From positions 13,210,705-13,274,704 of the forward strand of contig CM067515.1 in assembly GCA_034509495.1 (NCBI GenBank): a stretch of 64,000 nucleotides of DNA, given 5' to 3'. Source of the stretch: Acestrorhynchus altus. Taxonomy: Eukaryota > Chordata > Actinopteri > Characiformes > Acestrorhynchidae. How positions within the stretch are numbered: the stretch's first letter is position 1; each line of letters starts with the position of its first letter. Below are positions 1 to 12,984 of the stretch, one piece after another. The notes under the pieces are model-generated. The model ran no database searches and had not been told where the DNA came from. It saw only the letters and a program-made list of their open reading frames with translations. A program made the position numbers and the translations under genes.

Positions 1-739
1 AGTGAGCTATGTAAAAACAAAGCTGATCATTTCAAAGAGAATAGTGAATAAGAGGAAATTCACCCTAGATATCTAGACCTCTGCTGTAAATAATCAGATA
101 GACTTAAGTTTATTTAGCCTTAAGCTTTGATATGTTGTCAGCTGTTTTAATATCCAGTCAGTTAAATTCCAGTTCAGGTGTGTTGCATTGGCTATGTGGT
201 AGTTGTGGACCACACTATAATGATGACTCTGGCGCTTGATGCTAGTGCCCCACAATAAGAAACCTTGAGTGTGCCACTGGATTTAAATGGTTTTGAGGGG
301 CCATTGTGCAGACTTTTTCAGATTAGGCCTAAACTTTGAGCCGTTTTATGAGCATACATTGTTAATATTTATATGAATTATACATTTACTGCATTTGGCA
401 GATGCCCTTAATCAAAACAACTTACAAATGTGCTTTGCTGTTCACTCAGAACATATCCTTATCCTTATATTCATGTTGCTTGGACACCATTAGGAACCTC
501 TACAAATGCTCTACTGATGTGTAGCTAAATATTGTAGTGTAGTAAATATTGCCCATATCTGTTTCAATTTTAATCATTTATTGTTTCTGGTAACCTTTAT
601 CTTCCATCTCAATAGCATTGCAGTGCCACACTTTCCTCTAAGTGCAACTATTTTTAGACGATGACTGTTCGTTGCTGTATTGCATTTTGTATTCTGTTTA
701 GTTTTCTCTTTGATATGTTTACTGTGTGTGTACTTCCAG
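1..739. other. npc1l1 intron upstream of the first visible exon
   Basis: No coding exon was found. The next expected upstream NPC1L1 segment (sterol-sensing domain core) is absent, so it must lie left of the window. The interval ends in an acceptor, TACTTCCAG, at 731-739. It contains a fish-type repeat fragment at about 375-450 and is otherwise plain AT-rich sequence. Confidence 0.6.
375..450 (+). repeat. Fragment of a dispersed fish repeat (TTTGGCAGATGCCCTTA core)
   Basis: The TACATTTACTGCATTTGGCA start followed by an ATGCCCTTA-type core is common in fish genomes as the end of a short non-autonomous element. The reverse-complement core with an AAATGT tail recurs at 55225-55266. Class assignment (SINE-like or MITE) is uncertain. 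Confidence 0.4.
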
Positions 740-3700
740 GTGCTCTGAGTACCATGCCTGCTGTGAAGTCATTTGCACTCTACGCTGCCCTGGCCGTCCT
801 CATGGATTTTGTGCTGCAGATGACTGCATTCGTGGCCCTTTTGTCCCTTGATGCTCGGCGACAGGATGCTAACCGCTGTGATCTGTTCTGCTGCTGCAGT
901 GTAAAAACCCAGCGCCCCTCCAAACCCAGCCAGGGATTCCTCCTCCCACTAATGGAGAAATACTATGCCCCTGTGCTGCTCAGTCAATACTCCAGGATAG
1001 TAGTGGTATGCACCCGGCATTCTGTTAGGGTTGTACATTTCTGAACTGAGTGTTTCTGTTCCGTTTCTTGCGGAGTGCACTATATGATTCCTGTTTCCTT
1101 ATTACACATAAAATGACATTTTACAAATGACTGTCTCCTCTCTGTAGATGGTGCTGTTCCTCTTCATGTTTTGTGCTTCAATCTTCCTCATGTCACATGT
1201 GAAGGTGGGCTTGGATCAGGAGCTGGCCATGCCAACAGTAAGTGTGGTACTCCTCCACAAGCAGCAAACACACTCAATCAGTCCAAAAACCAAATCAAAC
1301 AAATGAGACAAAAATATTACACTTGCTCATGTATTTATTGATAATAATGATCCAATAGTACATATATGTGGCAAAAGAACGTGAACCTTTGCTTTCACTA
1401 TCCGTTGTGACACCCTTGTGCAGCAATAAACGCAACTAAACATTTTCCATAACCAATGGCCGTAGCCAATGGTCGACTACTCCTGGGGAGGGTAATAATG
1501 GTCTTGAATTTCCTACATTTGTAGAAAATATGTCTCACTGTGGATTTTTGGACTCCAAACTCTTTAAAGATTCATCATTCAGCCTGATGAATCTCCATTA
1601 TCTGTGCCTTGAATCATTTCCTAAAACGTGAGAGATAACAGGCCACCCACTCAAATCTGGTTGTCTGCTATTAATGAAAACGCCTGACTAATTTCACCTT
1701 CACATTATGTGCTAATCCTAAAAGTTGACATATTTTTGCCACTCACAGATATGTAATGTTAGATAATTTTCCAAAAAAAAAACACGATCAAGCTCAAATT
1801 TATGAAGAAAGTCTAAAGGGGTTTACAAACTTTCCAGCACCCCTCTGTCTGAAGTATCGTTTTAATACTGACCCATTACTCTGCCCTTTTTTCTTGTGTC
1901 CTCAGGATTCCTACATGCTGACATACTTTGAATACCTATATAAGTACTTTGAGGTTGGGGTGCCTACATACTTTGTCACAACCAAAGGCTTCAATTTCTC
2001 TAGTGTGACCGGGATGAATTCAGTGTGCTCCAGTGTGGGCTGTAACCAGTTCTCCCTCACTCAGAAGATCCAGTATGCTACAGAATACCCAGAGAGGTAA
2101 GCACATAAGATACTGAGATTTGTCTGTGGTCTCTATGAAGCGTACATGTTTTTGTTTGACCGGTCAGCAGCTCCTGGTTACAAATACAACTATTCATTGT
2201 ATACTTTTGTATAGTATATAGTGCCTTGCTTTTATCTGTCTTGTTATGCCTCACAAATATAAGTAAACCATTTTGACACATCTATATTAAAAAGTGATTA
2301 ACCAATTACCAGTTTGTGACTTTGTGTTTTGTTGAAAAGCCCCATCTGATTATATATATATATATATACAGTGGGGAAAATAAGTATTTAGTCAGTCACC
2401 AATTGTGCAAGTTCTCCCACTTAAAAAGATGAGAGGCCGTTAATTGACATCATAGGTAGACCTCAACTATGAGAGACAAAATGTGAAAAAAAAATTGAGA
2501 AAATCATTTCGACTCTTAAAGAATTGTTTGGTAAATAATGGTGGAAATAAGTATTTGGTCATCAACAAAAGTTCATCTCTAATATTTTGTTGTATATCCT
2601 GTTGGCAATGACAGAGGTCAAACGTTTTCTGTAAGTTCACAAGGTTGGCACACACTGTTGCTGGTGTTGGCCCATTCCTCCATGCAGATCTCCTTCTAGA
2701 GCAGTGATGTTTTTTGGGGCTGTCGGCAGGCAACACGGACTTAACTCCCCTCCAAAGGTTTTCGATGGGGCGTTGAGATCGAGACTGGCTAGCTACCCAG
2801 GACTTTGAAATGTTTTCACGGCCACCTTTGTTGCCCTGGCAGTGCTTGGGATCATTGTCATGCTGAAAGACCCAGCCACGTTTCATCTTCATTGCCCTTG
2901 TTGATGGAAGGAGGTTTGCACCCAAAATCTCACAATACATGGCCCCATTCATTCTTTTCTAAACATGTGTTAACGTGACCAGTCGCCCTGGTCCTTTGCA
3001 GAGAAACAGCCCCAAAGCATGAGATGTTGCTACCCCCATGCTTCACAGTTGGTATGGTGCTCTTGGATGCAACTCCGCACCACTGTCCTCCAAACATGAC
3101 GAGTTGTGTTTTTACCAAATAGTTCTACTTTGGTTTCATCTGACCATATGACATTCTCCCAATACTCTTTCTGAAACATCCAAATGCTCTCTAGCAACTT
3201 CAGATCGGCCTGGATATGGACTGGCTTAAGCAGGGGACACGCTCTGGCAACTTCTGAAGATCTGGAGTCCCTACGTCAGAGTGTTGCTGATGGCAGCCTT
3301 TTGTAACGTTGGTCCCAGCTTTCTGCAGGTCATTCACTCAGATCCCCTTGTGGTTCTGGGATTTTTCCTCACCGTTCTTGTGATCATTTTGACCCCACGG
3401 GCTGAGATCTTGCGTGGAGCCTCAGATCGAGGGAGATTAGTAGTGGTCTTGTAGGTCTTCCATTTTCTAATTATTGCTCCCACAGTAGATTTCTTCACAC
3501 CAAGCTGCTTGCTCATTGCAGATTCTAGTCTTCCCAGCCTGGTGCAGGTCTACACTCCGGTTTCTGGTGTCCTCCGACAGCTCTTTCGTCTTCACCATAG
3601 TGGAGTTTGGAGTGTGACTGTTTGAGGTGTCTTTTATACTGTTAACGACTTCAAACAGGTGCCATTAATACAGGTAACAGAGGTGTGGAGAGGAGGCTCT

Positions 3701-4008
3701 TAAAAAGAAGTTACAGGTCCATTTGCATTTTAGCCAGAAATCTTGCTTGTTTGTAGGTGACCCTGTGACAGCCAGAAATCTTGCTTGTTTGTAGGTGACC
3801 AAATACTTATTTTCCACCATTATTTGCAAATAAATTCTTTAAAAGTCAGACAAAATGATTTTCTCAATTTTTTTTTCACATTTTGTCTCTCATATGATGT
3901 CTCTATGATGTCAATTACAGGCCTCTCTCATCTTTTTAAGTGGGAGAACTTGCACAATTGGTGACTGACTAAATACTTATTTTCCCCACTGTATATACAT
4001 AATATACA

Positions 4009-4043
<35 letters not shown>

Positions 4044-7000
4044 GAAACAGATGTATTAATGCAACTCAATTGTTGTAAAATGCTTCAAATATTATGAGCT
4101 GCAGTTGCTCAGCACTGCACGGTCATGTCAGAATGTCAGAGAGAGAATCATAAAAATGAGTAGTGCTTTTCAAAATGATAAATGTCTGTTTGAACAGGAG
4201 ACTTTCATAACCTGCTGGCATTTCTTTTCTCATTCTTTGCTAACATATCAGTGCTTTCCAACCTTGATTTTTGCTGATTTTATCCATTTCTGAAGGCCAC
4301 AGTGATCACAGCCTTGCCAAGCTATTGCAGTTAATGAGTAACAGCTGTCGAATGTAGATAGGTGAGACACTGATACAGTACAGGAATGCAGTGTGCTCTA
4401 AACCAAGGAGCTCTTTTCGGTCAGCATTCACTGGTATCTTTTTAAAAAATATATATATATATTTTTTTTTTCATTTATTATAATACAATTTATTATATTA
4501 TTCATGTTGGCAATTCAACGTGGCAGGAGAGAGATTAAAGAGAAAAAAATAACATGACCAGGCCAATCAAGCTTAAAGACCCTAACTATGTCCTTGACTT
4601 CTGTAGATCCTACTTGGCTATCCCAGCATCCTCCTGGGTGGATGATTTTATTGACTGGCTGAACCCTGGATCAAAATGCTGCCGTGTTTACACTTCTGGA
4701 CCTAACAAGGGGGAATTTTGTCCGGCCACTGAGAGTATGTATAAGTTTACATGATAAGACAAAAATGTAATGATTGCTTCATAGTCAAAAAGCAAAACAG
4801 CTAAGCAATAGCAGTTGAACCCAATAATGAATAATGTGCTGTATGAACCTATTTAGAGAAATTTATTGGCAAATAATTTGCCTCAAGATTTTTCAGAGTG
4901 ATGATTCAAAAATGATTGAGAAAAGCAAAGAATATCATCAAGAATGAAGTTAATAATAATAAAATAATATTCAGAGTGTTTTGTATTTGAAAGCATTTGG
5001 GTCAGTACACAAAAAAGACTAAGCATACAGAAAATAATTACATTATATATCTGTTATTATACTAGTATATGTGATTTAAATATGACAAATATTTAAAAAT
5101 TGAACAAAACATCTTAACTAGATCCAGGTTGCAACCAAACTGTTGTTTGTATTCTTAAAATCAGATATTCAAAACCAAACAGCAGAAAACTAAATAATTC
5201 CATTTCAAGTATTCAATTTCACATCATATTTTGTCTGCAGACGGCATTTTCTGTATGCGGAGGTGTATGTCCCTCCCGTCGAGTGGGATTCTGCGGCCCA
5301 ATGAGACACAGTTCAACACGTATCTTCCCAGTTTCTTAAACAACCGGCCAGACTTGCAATGTCCCAAAGGGTAAGGGGACGCATTCTTCACCAGTGTAAC
5401 ATATTTTATACAGTACTTTGTCTTTGCCACACATTCACTTTACCTTCCAACTTCAGTCATAGAACTACATAATAACTTCACATTCAATATACAGTCATGT
5501 GAAAAATTCACCCAATAAACACCTTTGATTTTTTTAACATATGGAGACTTAATTATGGACAGATGGAGGTGATATAACTAAACACATACACTTGAAGAAA
5601 AGTCTTTTAAAAAACATTTGAAGACTAATTATTATAAATGTAATGCCTAGAAATTAAATCAGGTGCAGCACATCAGCTGCAAATGACCTGACCATCATTA
5701 GAGAGGACTTTGGGGGAGTCTGTCTTATTATTAGACCTTAGTTTGGTTTGCAGGAACAATGTGCTTTGCACAGATGAATTTAAAGTTGAGTAATTTAGAT
5801 ACAGCAACAGAAGACACAGTTGGAATAAACCAAACACAGCATTTGAGCACAAGACCTCATATAAACTGTGACACATGATGGTGGAAATGTCATGGTCTGG
5901 GGCTGCGTTGCTACAGTAGGTGCTTTAGAGCGCTCCATCATAGAAACCACTATGACGTCTTTATTGTATCAGAGGGGGTTTAAGGAAAATGTAAGGCCAC
6001 ATGTACAAAGACCGATGCTGAAACATCACATAGCTGAAAGAATTCTGTATGAAGGAGTTGTAAAATCTTTCTTTCAGTTGATGTCAGGGATTGGTAGATG
6101 GTTATTAGAAACATCTTACTTTCCATGAAACAAGGCATAACAATACATTTACATCAAATCACAATGAAATAATCTACAAACCCAAATATGAAATGCACTG
6201 AAATACTAGCATCTGTTCTTTCCCCAGAATTTCTGAGTATGAACAGAGCCTCTTTGTGGTACATGCCACGGAAAACATTGGCAGCCTCATATTAGTGAAG
6301 AACAGCTTAGTGTGGCTCTGCTCCAGGAATAACACAGCATTAGCACTTTATTCAGACTGATTCAGGGTATATAAAGGAAGAAATCAGTGTCAGATATGCT
6401 TTGCTCATCATTCTTTCTTTTTCAATGACAGTGGGTTGGGAGCTTATGACACAGCTGTGGTGTTTGACAAAGTCGCTGGAGAAATATTAGGTGAGACACT
6501 TTAAACTTGAATGGTATTCTGAGCTGGAATCAACCTGCTGCAGAGTTTGTTTTAAGGGTGCATTAGAGCTAAACCTATAATAATCCTCTTTAGAGCAAAA
6601 CTGGTAAAGATTTAAGGAACAATGGCCTTTAATGGGCTTCGATTTCAGACCACAAATAAATGTATTAATGCGCTGTGGAGGAGATAGGGGTTGGAGAAAT
6701 GGGGTATTGACAACATGGTGTGGTGTAATGGGCACTGAGGAGATTAAGTGGAATAATTGGACATTGTGGAGATGGGGTGGAGTAATGGGTTAATGTGGAC
6801 ATGGGATGGAGTAATAGGGTGTTGTGGAGATGTGTTGGAGTAATGGGGTGTCATGAAGATGGGGTGTTGTATAGATGGGGTGGAGTAATGGAGAGTTAGG
6901 AGATGGAGTGAAGTAGTGGGGTGTTGTGTAGATGGGGTGAAGTAAAGGAGTGGTAAAGAGAAGTGGAGTAATAGCTCCCTAGCTCAGACACAAATATCTT

Positions 7001-9041
7001 TTTAAAGATATTTGATTTCTGTCTCTCGTTCTGCAGCATCTCGTTTCATGGCCTACCACACCCCACTGACAAACTCTCAGGACTTCACAGCAGCTCTGCT
7101 GCGGGCGAGAGAGCTGGCCGATAGCATCACACAGACCATGAGAAAGATTCCTGGGACAGCACCAGACTTCGAAGTTTTCCCTTACAGGTGAGTTCTAATG
7201 TCCACATCCAATACACTCTTCCGCTCCTCCACTCTCACTCTCACTCTCACTCTCTCTACCTCCCTCCCTCATATGATACATGGTGATTTTTACATTGTGG
7301 AAAGTTATAAACTGTGGACAGGCAGTGTTCTGAAGGACACTGACTTATCTTCAGAACTTTTATTTCTAACATGCTTCAAGACAAGTTTATAAAGCACATC
7401 AGAATGAGATTCAAGCAAAGCACATAAAAAAACAGTCTTAATAAATTAAATGTAGTTTAAAGCTGTATAAAATAAATTCATTTTTATTAGTTTAATAAAC
7501 AATTGTTTGTTTATATTTTCATTCATTTCATTATTTAGTGTTGAAATGTTATTTATTTTTTTGAAAGACTTGGTTGGATGGTTATAGAAACACTCCAAAA
7601 GAATTAGAATGTTCAAATATTTGATGGTTCAGGCTTTAAAGGCTTAATATAGCCAACTACTGAACTGAATTTTGAACTGACTCAAGCTTAAACCCTTGAG
7701 TACACAATATGCCTTTTAAATTCATAGCAGATTATGAATAGGCTGGATATATCGTACGTCCCAACTGAGTTTTGCAGATTTTGATGGCAAATCTTTCACT
7801 GACCAGTATAATCTACTAGGTTATGCTCAGAGTTGGTGCAGAAACATTTGATATGCTCCAACTAGCCTGAAAATCAGACACTGTAGCCCTCACAAAATAC
7901 TCGATTCTCTCTCCAACTGTTGACTCTGTCTGATGAAAAGATCTGCAGACTAGAGCCAACAAGCACAGACTAAGCCATACTGACAATCAGAGATAAAATC
8001 AAAGTGAAATGTGTAGCCCCGTCTGAAGTTAATATAGTTTTACACTGAATGTACTCTTTAGTTATAAAAACAGACACAATTACTCCAGATTTTCAATGAA
8101 ATACGTTTTCACAGCTGTGATTTCCTGTGATTTTAATTAGCAACTGACAAATGATAGATACTATATATTTATACTGCAGGACTATATATTTACAGCACTT
8201 TACTGCCCTCTAAACCATCACTGTCACACTGCACAGTTTCAGCTTTTTACAGTGTAACAAGTGTGTAATATGACATACCTTTCTTTTCCCGGCTGTCCCT
8301 GCAGCGTGACCTATGTGTATTATGAGCAGTATATTGGTATCGTGTCTGAGGGGCTGGTGAACATCTCTCTGTGCCTGCTGCCCACCTTTGTGGTGTGCTG
8401 TATTCTACTGGGCATGGATCTGCGCTCCGGTCTTCTCAACCTCCTCACCATAGTTATGATCACAGTGGATACAGTAGGGGTCATGACCTTGTGGGGAATT
8501 GACTACAACGCTGTGTCACTCATCAATCTTGTGACGGTGAGCTTGGGAATATGTAATTGAACATAATTCCTTATATTATGGACCATGATTCTCAATACAA
8601 TTCCTCATATATTGAATTATGATACTTATATAATGAATCATGATGGAATATAGGTGTCTATACAATGCAAAGTGTTGTTGTGTATTAGTCCCTTATGGTG
8701 TTTCTCTCACATCTCCAGGCAGTGGGGATTTCAGTGGAGTTTGTGTCTCACACAACACGTTCCTTCGCCCTCAGCACTTTGCCCACAAAAGTCGAGAGAG
8801 CCAAAGAGGCCACGGCTAAGATGGGCAGTGCAGTAAGTATACTGGCAGTCAGACATCAGGGTTAATGCTGCTCATCAAAAGTTTAAAGACACCTTAATTT
8901 AAAAAAACAAAAAAAAAATGTTCATTTCAATTATGCAAGACATAAAACACCCCATCTGCTAATCCTTCGGGTATCAATACTTCAATTTCTGCAGTTCAAA
9001 TTCATATCACTGTCACTAATATTATTACAAAACACCAAAAA

Positions 9042-9072
<31 letters not shown>

Positions 9073-9934
9073 AACAGTAGGCAGGGGTTCCGTTTGCATA
9101 GAAAACATTCTGAAAGGCACCCTCAATCTTCTGATGGGGCAAATAAGTGATTCATTGGAAATCTTTCAATATTTCAAACTTGACTCCAACCAAATAACTT
9201 TTTCTCCTCCTCCCAAAAATGTGTATGGGGCCTATTTTGAGAATTGATCACAATAAATTGTCAAATACTGTTATATTGCCCTACCCTGTCAGTAGCCATT
9301 TAGCACAGGCTCTGTGGACTTTGCTCATGTATATAATGAGTTAGAATGTATAAAATAGCTGATGTGCTGTGTGTTTTGTTTGATAGGTGTTTGCTGGAGT
9401 TGCCATGACAAACCTCCCCGGCATCATTGTGCTGGCATTCGCAAAGGCTCAGCTCATCCAGATTTTCTTCTTCAGACTGAATCTGGTCATCACTCTGCTG
9501 GGCATGGCCCATGGCCTCATCTTCCTGCCCGTGCTCCTCAGCTTCTTCGGTATTACACTGTCACACAGAGATACATACAATACACTCATTAAATGCCTAA
9601 ATACTATGCTTGTGTTGGGCTATATCTACTTTAGCATTGTCCAAAATGAAAATAATATAAATGAATAAAATAATAAGAGAACATTTAAATTCTGATACTG
9701 AATAACATTATTGCCAATTCACAAAAATCCCCAAAATTTTTTTTATTTTTTTTAAAAAGCCACTGCTTTTCTCCTTCAGGTCCTCCAGTGAATAAGGCTG
9801 TGCTGCTGGAGCTGCAGAAAAAGAAAGCCAAGGAGATGGAATACAACAACAAAGCAGTTTACGACAACAAGAGCTTTGAAAATAACGAGAAAGGCATCAG
9901 CTTAGAGTCCACCACACAAATACAGAATGACTGA
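740..9934 (+). CDS. npc1l1: NPC1-like intracellular cholesterol transporter 1, C-terminal 558 residues (5' part outside window)
   Basis: Polytopic sterol transporter of the NPC1/Patched family; the family's role is uptake of lumenal cholesterol at the enterocyte apical membrane (ezetimibe target in mammals). Coding exons: 740-1005, 1148-1237, 1906-2096, 4607-4734, 5241-5370, 6432-6490, 7037-7187, 8305-8536, 8719-8832, 9387-9549, 9780-9934. All junctions are AG/GT and the phases chain without a break to TGA at 9932-9934. The first exon (GALSTMPAVKSFALYAALAV) carries a membrane helix at the end of the sterol-sensing domain, and 1148-1237 adds another helix. Exons 1906-7187 encode the cysteine-rich second lumenal loop (CSSVGCNQFS, SYLAIPASSWVDDFIDW). 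Exons 8305-9549 carry the last group of helices (VFAGVAMTNLPG, LIQIFFFRLNLVITLLG). The tail after 9780 is charged and cytosolic. SYLAIPASSWVDDF and QKIQYATE favour NPC1L1 over NPC1. No frameshift seen. Confidence 0.95.
1285..1745 (-). mobile_element. Decayed Tc1/mariner relic in npc1l1 intron
   Basis: Antisense Tc1-type phrases are visible (GTGAACCTTTGCTTTC, then a CAGCAATAAACGCAACTAAAC stretch, and near the right end GCCTGACTAATTTCACCTTC). No transposase frame survives. Boundaries are approximate because the terminal repeats are eroded. Confidence 0.45.
2369..3991 (-). mobile_element. Near full-length Tc1-like transposon with long terminal inverted repeats
   Basis: Outer ends CAGTGGGGAAAATAAGTATT and the matching inverted right end TACTTATTTTCCCCACTG are flanked by TA on both sides (2367-2368, 3992-3993), the expected target duplication. 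The inverted repeats run about 190 bp, to roughly 2560 and from roughly 3805, and contain a second copy of the AATAAGTATTT motif (IR/DR layout). A broken transposase lies on the minus strand. About 3516-3334 encodes the N-terminal helix-turn-helix (MSKQLGVKKSTVGAIIRKW), 3118-2960 a central segment (IPTVKHGGSNISCFGAVS), and 2952-2650 the FQHDNDPKHCQ catalytic region and the end. Several frame breaks make it non-autonomous. Confidence 0.85.
3733..3800 (+). repeat. 38-bp tandem duplication inside the Tc1 element
   Basis: GCCAGAAATCTTGCTTGTTT and the next ten bases (3733-3762) recur at 3771-3800, giving a period of 38 bp. It looks like slippage after insertion, next to the right inverted repeat. 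Confidence 0.8.
4007..4040. repeat. TA-rich microsatellite
   Basis: Alternating TA follows the right flank of the Tc1 element. A similar TA run (2350-2368) precedes it, so the transposon inserted inside a TA array. Confidence 0.8.
5490..6075 (+). mobile_element. Tc1-like relic, family A, copy 1 (npc1l1 intron)
   Basis: It starts near a CAGTCATGTGAAAAA-type end. It carries fragments homologous to Tc1 transposase coding sequence (ATGATGGTGGAAATGTCATG, read as MMVEMSW, then CGCTCCATCATAGAAACC and TTATTGTATCAGAGGGGGTT). The same blocks occur in the relics at 12470-12965, 37990-38930 and 55445-56065, which defines one old family. No intact frame. Confidence 0.6.
6655..6970 (+). repeat. Degenerate GT-rich minisatellite in npc1l1 intron
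   Basis: About ten imperfect units of roughly 25-35 bp are built from TGGAGTAATGGGGTGTTGTG and AGATGGGG. The units vary in order and length, so the array is old. It ends about 65 bp before the acceptor of exon 7037-7187. Confidence 0.75.
7225..7275 (+). repeat. CT-rich simple repeat
   Basis: A CTCACT/CTCTCT pyrimidine run follows the donor at 7188. It is low complexity. Confidence 0.6.
9041..9072 (+). repeat. (AAAT)n microsatellite
   Basis: Eight near-perfect AAAT units in the npc1l1 intron before exon 9387. Confidence 0.85.
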
Positions 9935-12469
9935 GACAATGCTGCTCCTCTTCTCAGCTCATCCTCTTGCAACTACATACATGAAAAGGCTTGACGGTGG
10001 GAACTGAGACAAGAGTTGGAGTTTAGTTTATTCAAAATGGACATTATGCCAATACACACAAGTGCAATATAAGGGTCAGAGGAGCTGGATGGTAAGGAAC
10101 CTTGCTTCAGGGTTGACCAGTTAATCCAACTGGGGCCTTAATGAAATGCAGTTTTGTGTTTTGCCTGCGTTAACACACCAGGCTCACAGGGAGGTTGTGA
10201 ACTTGGGGGAAGATTACACAGTTTACACAGTAGTGACCAATGTAGTTGATCAGCTTGAACTTTGTCTTGAACGTGTTTCGAGATGACAGTATATAACACA
10301 GTGTCCGAAAACCACATAAACAAGTCTATTATAGTAGAGATGCTGATATTGTGATTTTAATCAGAAGTAAGACATATTTTGTATTGAGATGCACTGAAGA
10401 CATGGGGCTAATGTAGCTGATAAACACAAGAAATGAACACCCCAAATACTCAGAAAATACTAAACCTCTCAAACTGCACTCAGGTCTTCTTAAAGAATGC
10501 AAAAACTGGGCAGAGAGGTTAAGGGTGAAGTATAGCTTAGTGTAAAACTCAACATACCCACATAATAAACATATCGGTCCACTGACATGATAAGTTTGGC
10601 ACCCTATTGACTGTTTGCCACTGCTGGTCCAACATTAGATTATTTTCACACATACAAGATCGAACTAGTTTTCAATCCCTCTAACAGATTTTAAATGCAA
10701 AGTCTTTCATTTGAGACAATGAGATCAAATATATTGCAAACAGCGGAGAGAATGAATAATCAGACTATGTTACTAAAACTGAAAATTATTTACAAAACTG
10801 ATTTTGAAGCTGTTTGTGATATAATTTTAACCACCAGCAGGCTGTTTAGAAAATGCTGAGTAAAATGCCAGTGCATCACCAGCTCTACCAACAGTAAATA
10901 TCCTTAAATTTGGCTGGTCAGTAATGAGCTACGTGGTTAAATTTTCAGTCTCCTGCACAGAATTTGACAACCGTGTTTGGCTCGGCGTCATAGCCCCTCA
11001 TTTTGATTCAGCATTTTTCAGATTTATTGCTTTAAATGCCACCAAAGATTACAGAAGCATGTTTGTATCTGGTACTTTCACTATGTTATCACAGCTCTAC
11101 AGTGATGTTACAGATAGTAAACACAACTTAAAAAGACTTCCAGTATTTTGGCCTGTCACATAAAGCTAATAGCTGCAGTGCTAAAGAAGCAAAAGTAAGA
11201 TACCAAACAGCTTTATTGATGATCTGTATCAAATATTAATGGAAAATGAATGAAACCCTCCATCAGTTAAATTTAGTGTTAACACAAATAATTAAAGTAG
11301 TTTACACAGTGCTCATTGGCAGCATATACACCAACATCACCTTAGATAATTACCATTGTAGCTCAAGCACCAAACATGTCTTATTTGATTGACTATATTT
11401 TGGGTGAGGGGAAAAAATGTCTGTGAAAACACAAAACTGCTCAAACATGAGGTTCCTAGAATCTAGGAGTTCTTTAAGGGCCTTATTTCTTCAGGCTTCA
11501 TGATGCTCTTGTGTCATGGTTGTTATCAGGCTAAAGCCTTAAGCACCAAACACTATTCTTGAAAGATCGGGCCTTCTTTCATCCTGCCTGGATCACTATG
11601 GACTTACACACGTATCTGCTGCAACTCTGTGGACTATGTGTTTTGTTCTACCATGGCAGGAAACAAATTACAATGTTTTAGATTTTTTTTTTTTTTTTTT
11701 TTACACAGAACAACTTTCTTGTATTTTTTGTCAAAGGTACTGTCTTATTTAATTTCATTATGCTTGCTTGTTTGACGTTAGTCTTTGTTTAAACAATGGT
11801 ACTGTTGAGAAATTATATAATAACACACTGTACACTCCAGAGGATGGAAAGTAATGTCTTGTTGTCTTGTGTTTGTGTCACTGAAAGATTACAGACATAT
11901 GAAATGCACTTTGGGAATTTTTACATCTGGCCTCTGTGTTTTATTCTGTCAGCAAAACATATTATTCTTAAAAGGTACCACAGACCGCATTTAATTAGTA
12001 TTTAAAGTTGTTTGGTGTAAACAATAAGACAGACTTTGGCTGGAGGTGAAACCTGCTCAGGCTGTGTCTGAAGCATCAGAAATGTTGCCTATAGTGTTCT
12101 GAGGCAGGAAAGCAACAACCCATATCTGGATCTAAGGTTTGTAATCCAGCCTTTTATGTTATTGTGTAAACAAGCTAATGGATGACCATACCACACGGCA
12201 AAACACTCTTATTTAGCAATGAAATGTCACTGAGACACATCAGAACATATTATTGCAATTGTGATTTGGTTACAGAGACATTCATCATTAAACTGCCTAA
12301 TGACACAACGTGCCTAATTAGACATGTCCATTTAGAAGCCTAATTTTATTTCTGATTTTCTGTTCACAGAGAGCTTTGAAAAAAAGATATACTCATTTTC
12401 TTTAATAACACATTTTAAAAAAACTATAGACGTGGCTTTTTTTCATTGTAAAATGTAATTATTAAAAAT
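9935..12469 (+). other. npc1l1 3' UTR and 3' flank
   Basis: Non-coding, AT-rich sequence after the npc1l1 stop. The first AATAAA I see downstream is at 10564-10569, about 630 bases after the stop, so it is a candidate polyadenylation signal. A T-run lies at 11680-11702. The short open frames here (10924-11163, 11796-12005) have no recognisable similarity. No other gene was seen. Confidence 0.5.
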
Positions 12470-12965
12470 GCATTTTTTTCTTGTGAGGAAAAAAGTTAGG
12501 ACATCCCACACTTACCACTCCATAAAATGTCTAAAATTAGAATCAGCACATTAGCCATCATTAGAGAGAAGTGGCTGTCACTTAAAACTCCATTAAGACA
12601 TTAGTTTGGATTGCTCTTGATTAGGGACGTGAGTGGGACCACCATGGTGAGATCCAAAGAGCTCTCTGAGATCTTCAGAAAGAAGACTGTAGATGCACAT
12701 GAGTCTGGGAAGGGATTCAAAAAGTCACCATCAAGATGGAACAATATCTTTGGACAGATGAATGCCAAGCTAAAAAAAAAAAAAAACACATTTGGTGCAA
12801 ATCAAATACAGCATTTGAGCACATGAACCTCATACCAACTGTGAAGCATGGAGATGGAAGTGTCCGGGTTTGGTGTCGTTTTCCTGTAGGAGGGCCTGCA
12901 GAGCTCTCCATCATAGAATTCATTCTGAATTGTTCACATTATCAGAGGGTGCTTGAGGAAAACGT
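12470..12965 (+). mobile_element. Tc1-like relic, family A, copy 2
   Basis: It begins with a GTGAGGAAAAAAGTTAGGAC-type end, then CCACCATGGTGAGATCCAAA (MVRSKELSEIFRKKTVDAHE, a Tc1 transposase N-terminus), then AACTGTGAAGCATGGAGATG and the CATCATAGAATTCATTCTGA block shared with the other family A copies. The middle is deleted and an A-run at 12772-12786 interrupts the frame. Confidence 0.65.
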
Positions 12966-12984
12966 GAGAATCTTTTAAAAGCTG

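Noticed and set aside
661..1044. Open frame starting with ATG at 661 and running into npc1l1 sequence
   Set aside because: The real exon starts after the acceptor at 739. The preceding residues are intron, and the frame also reads past the donor at 1006.
5868..6128. 86-codon frame MTHDGGNVMVWGC...
   Set aside because: Remnant of a Tc1 transposase, not a host gene.
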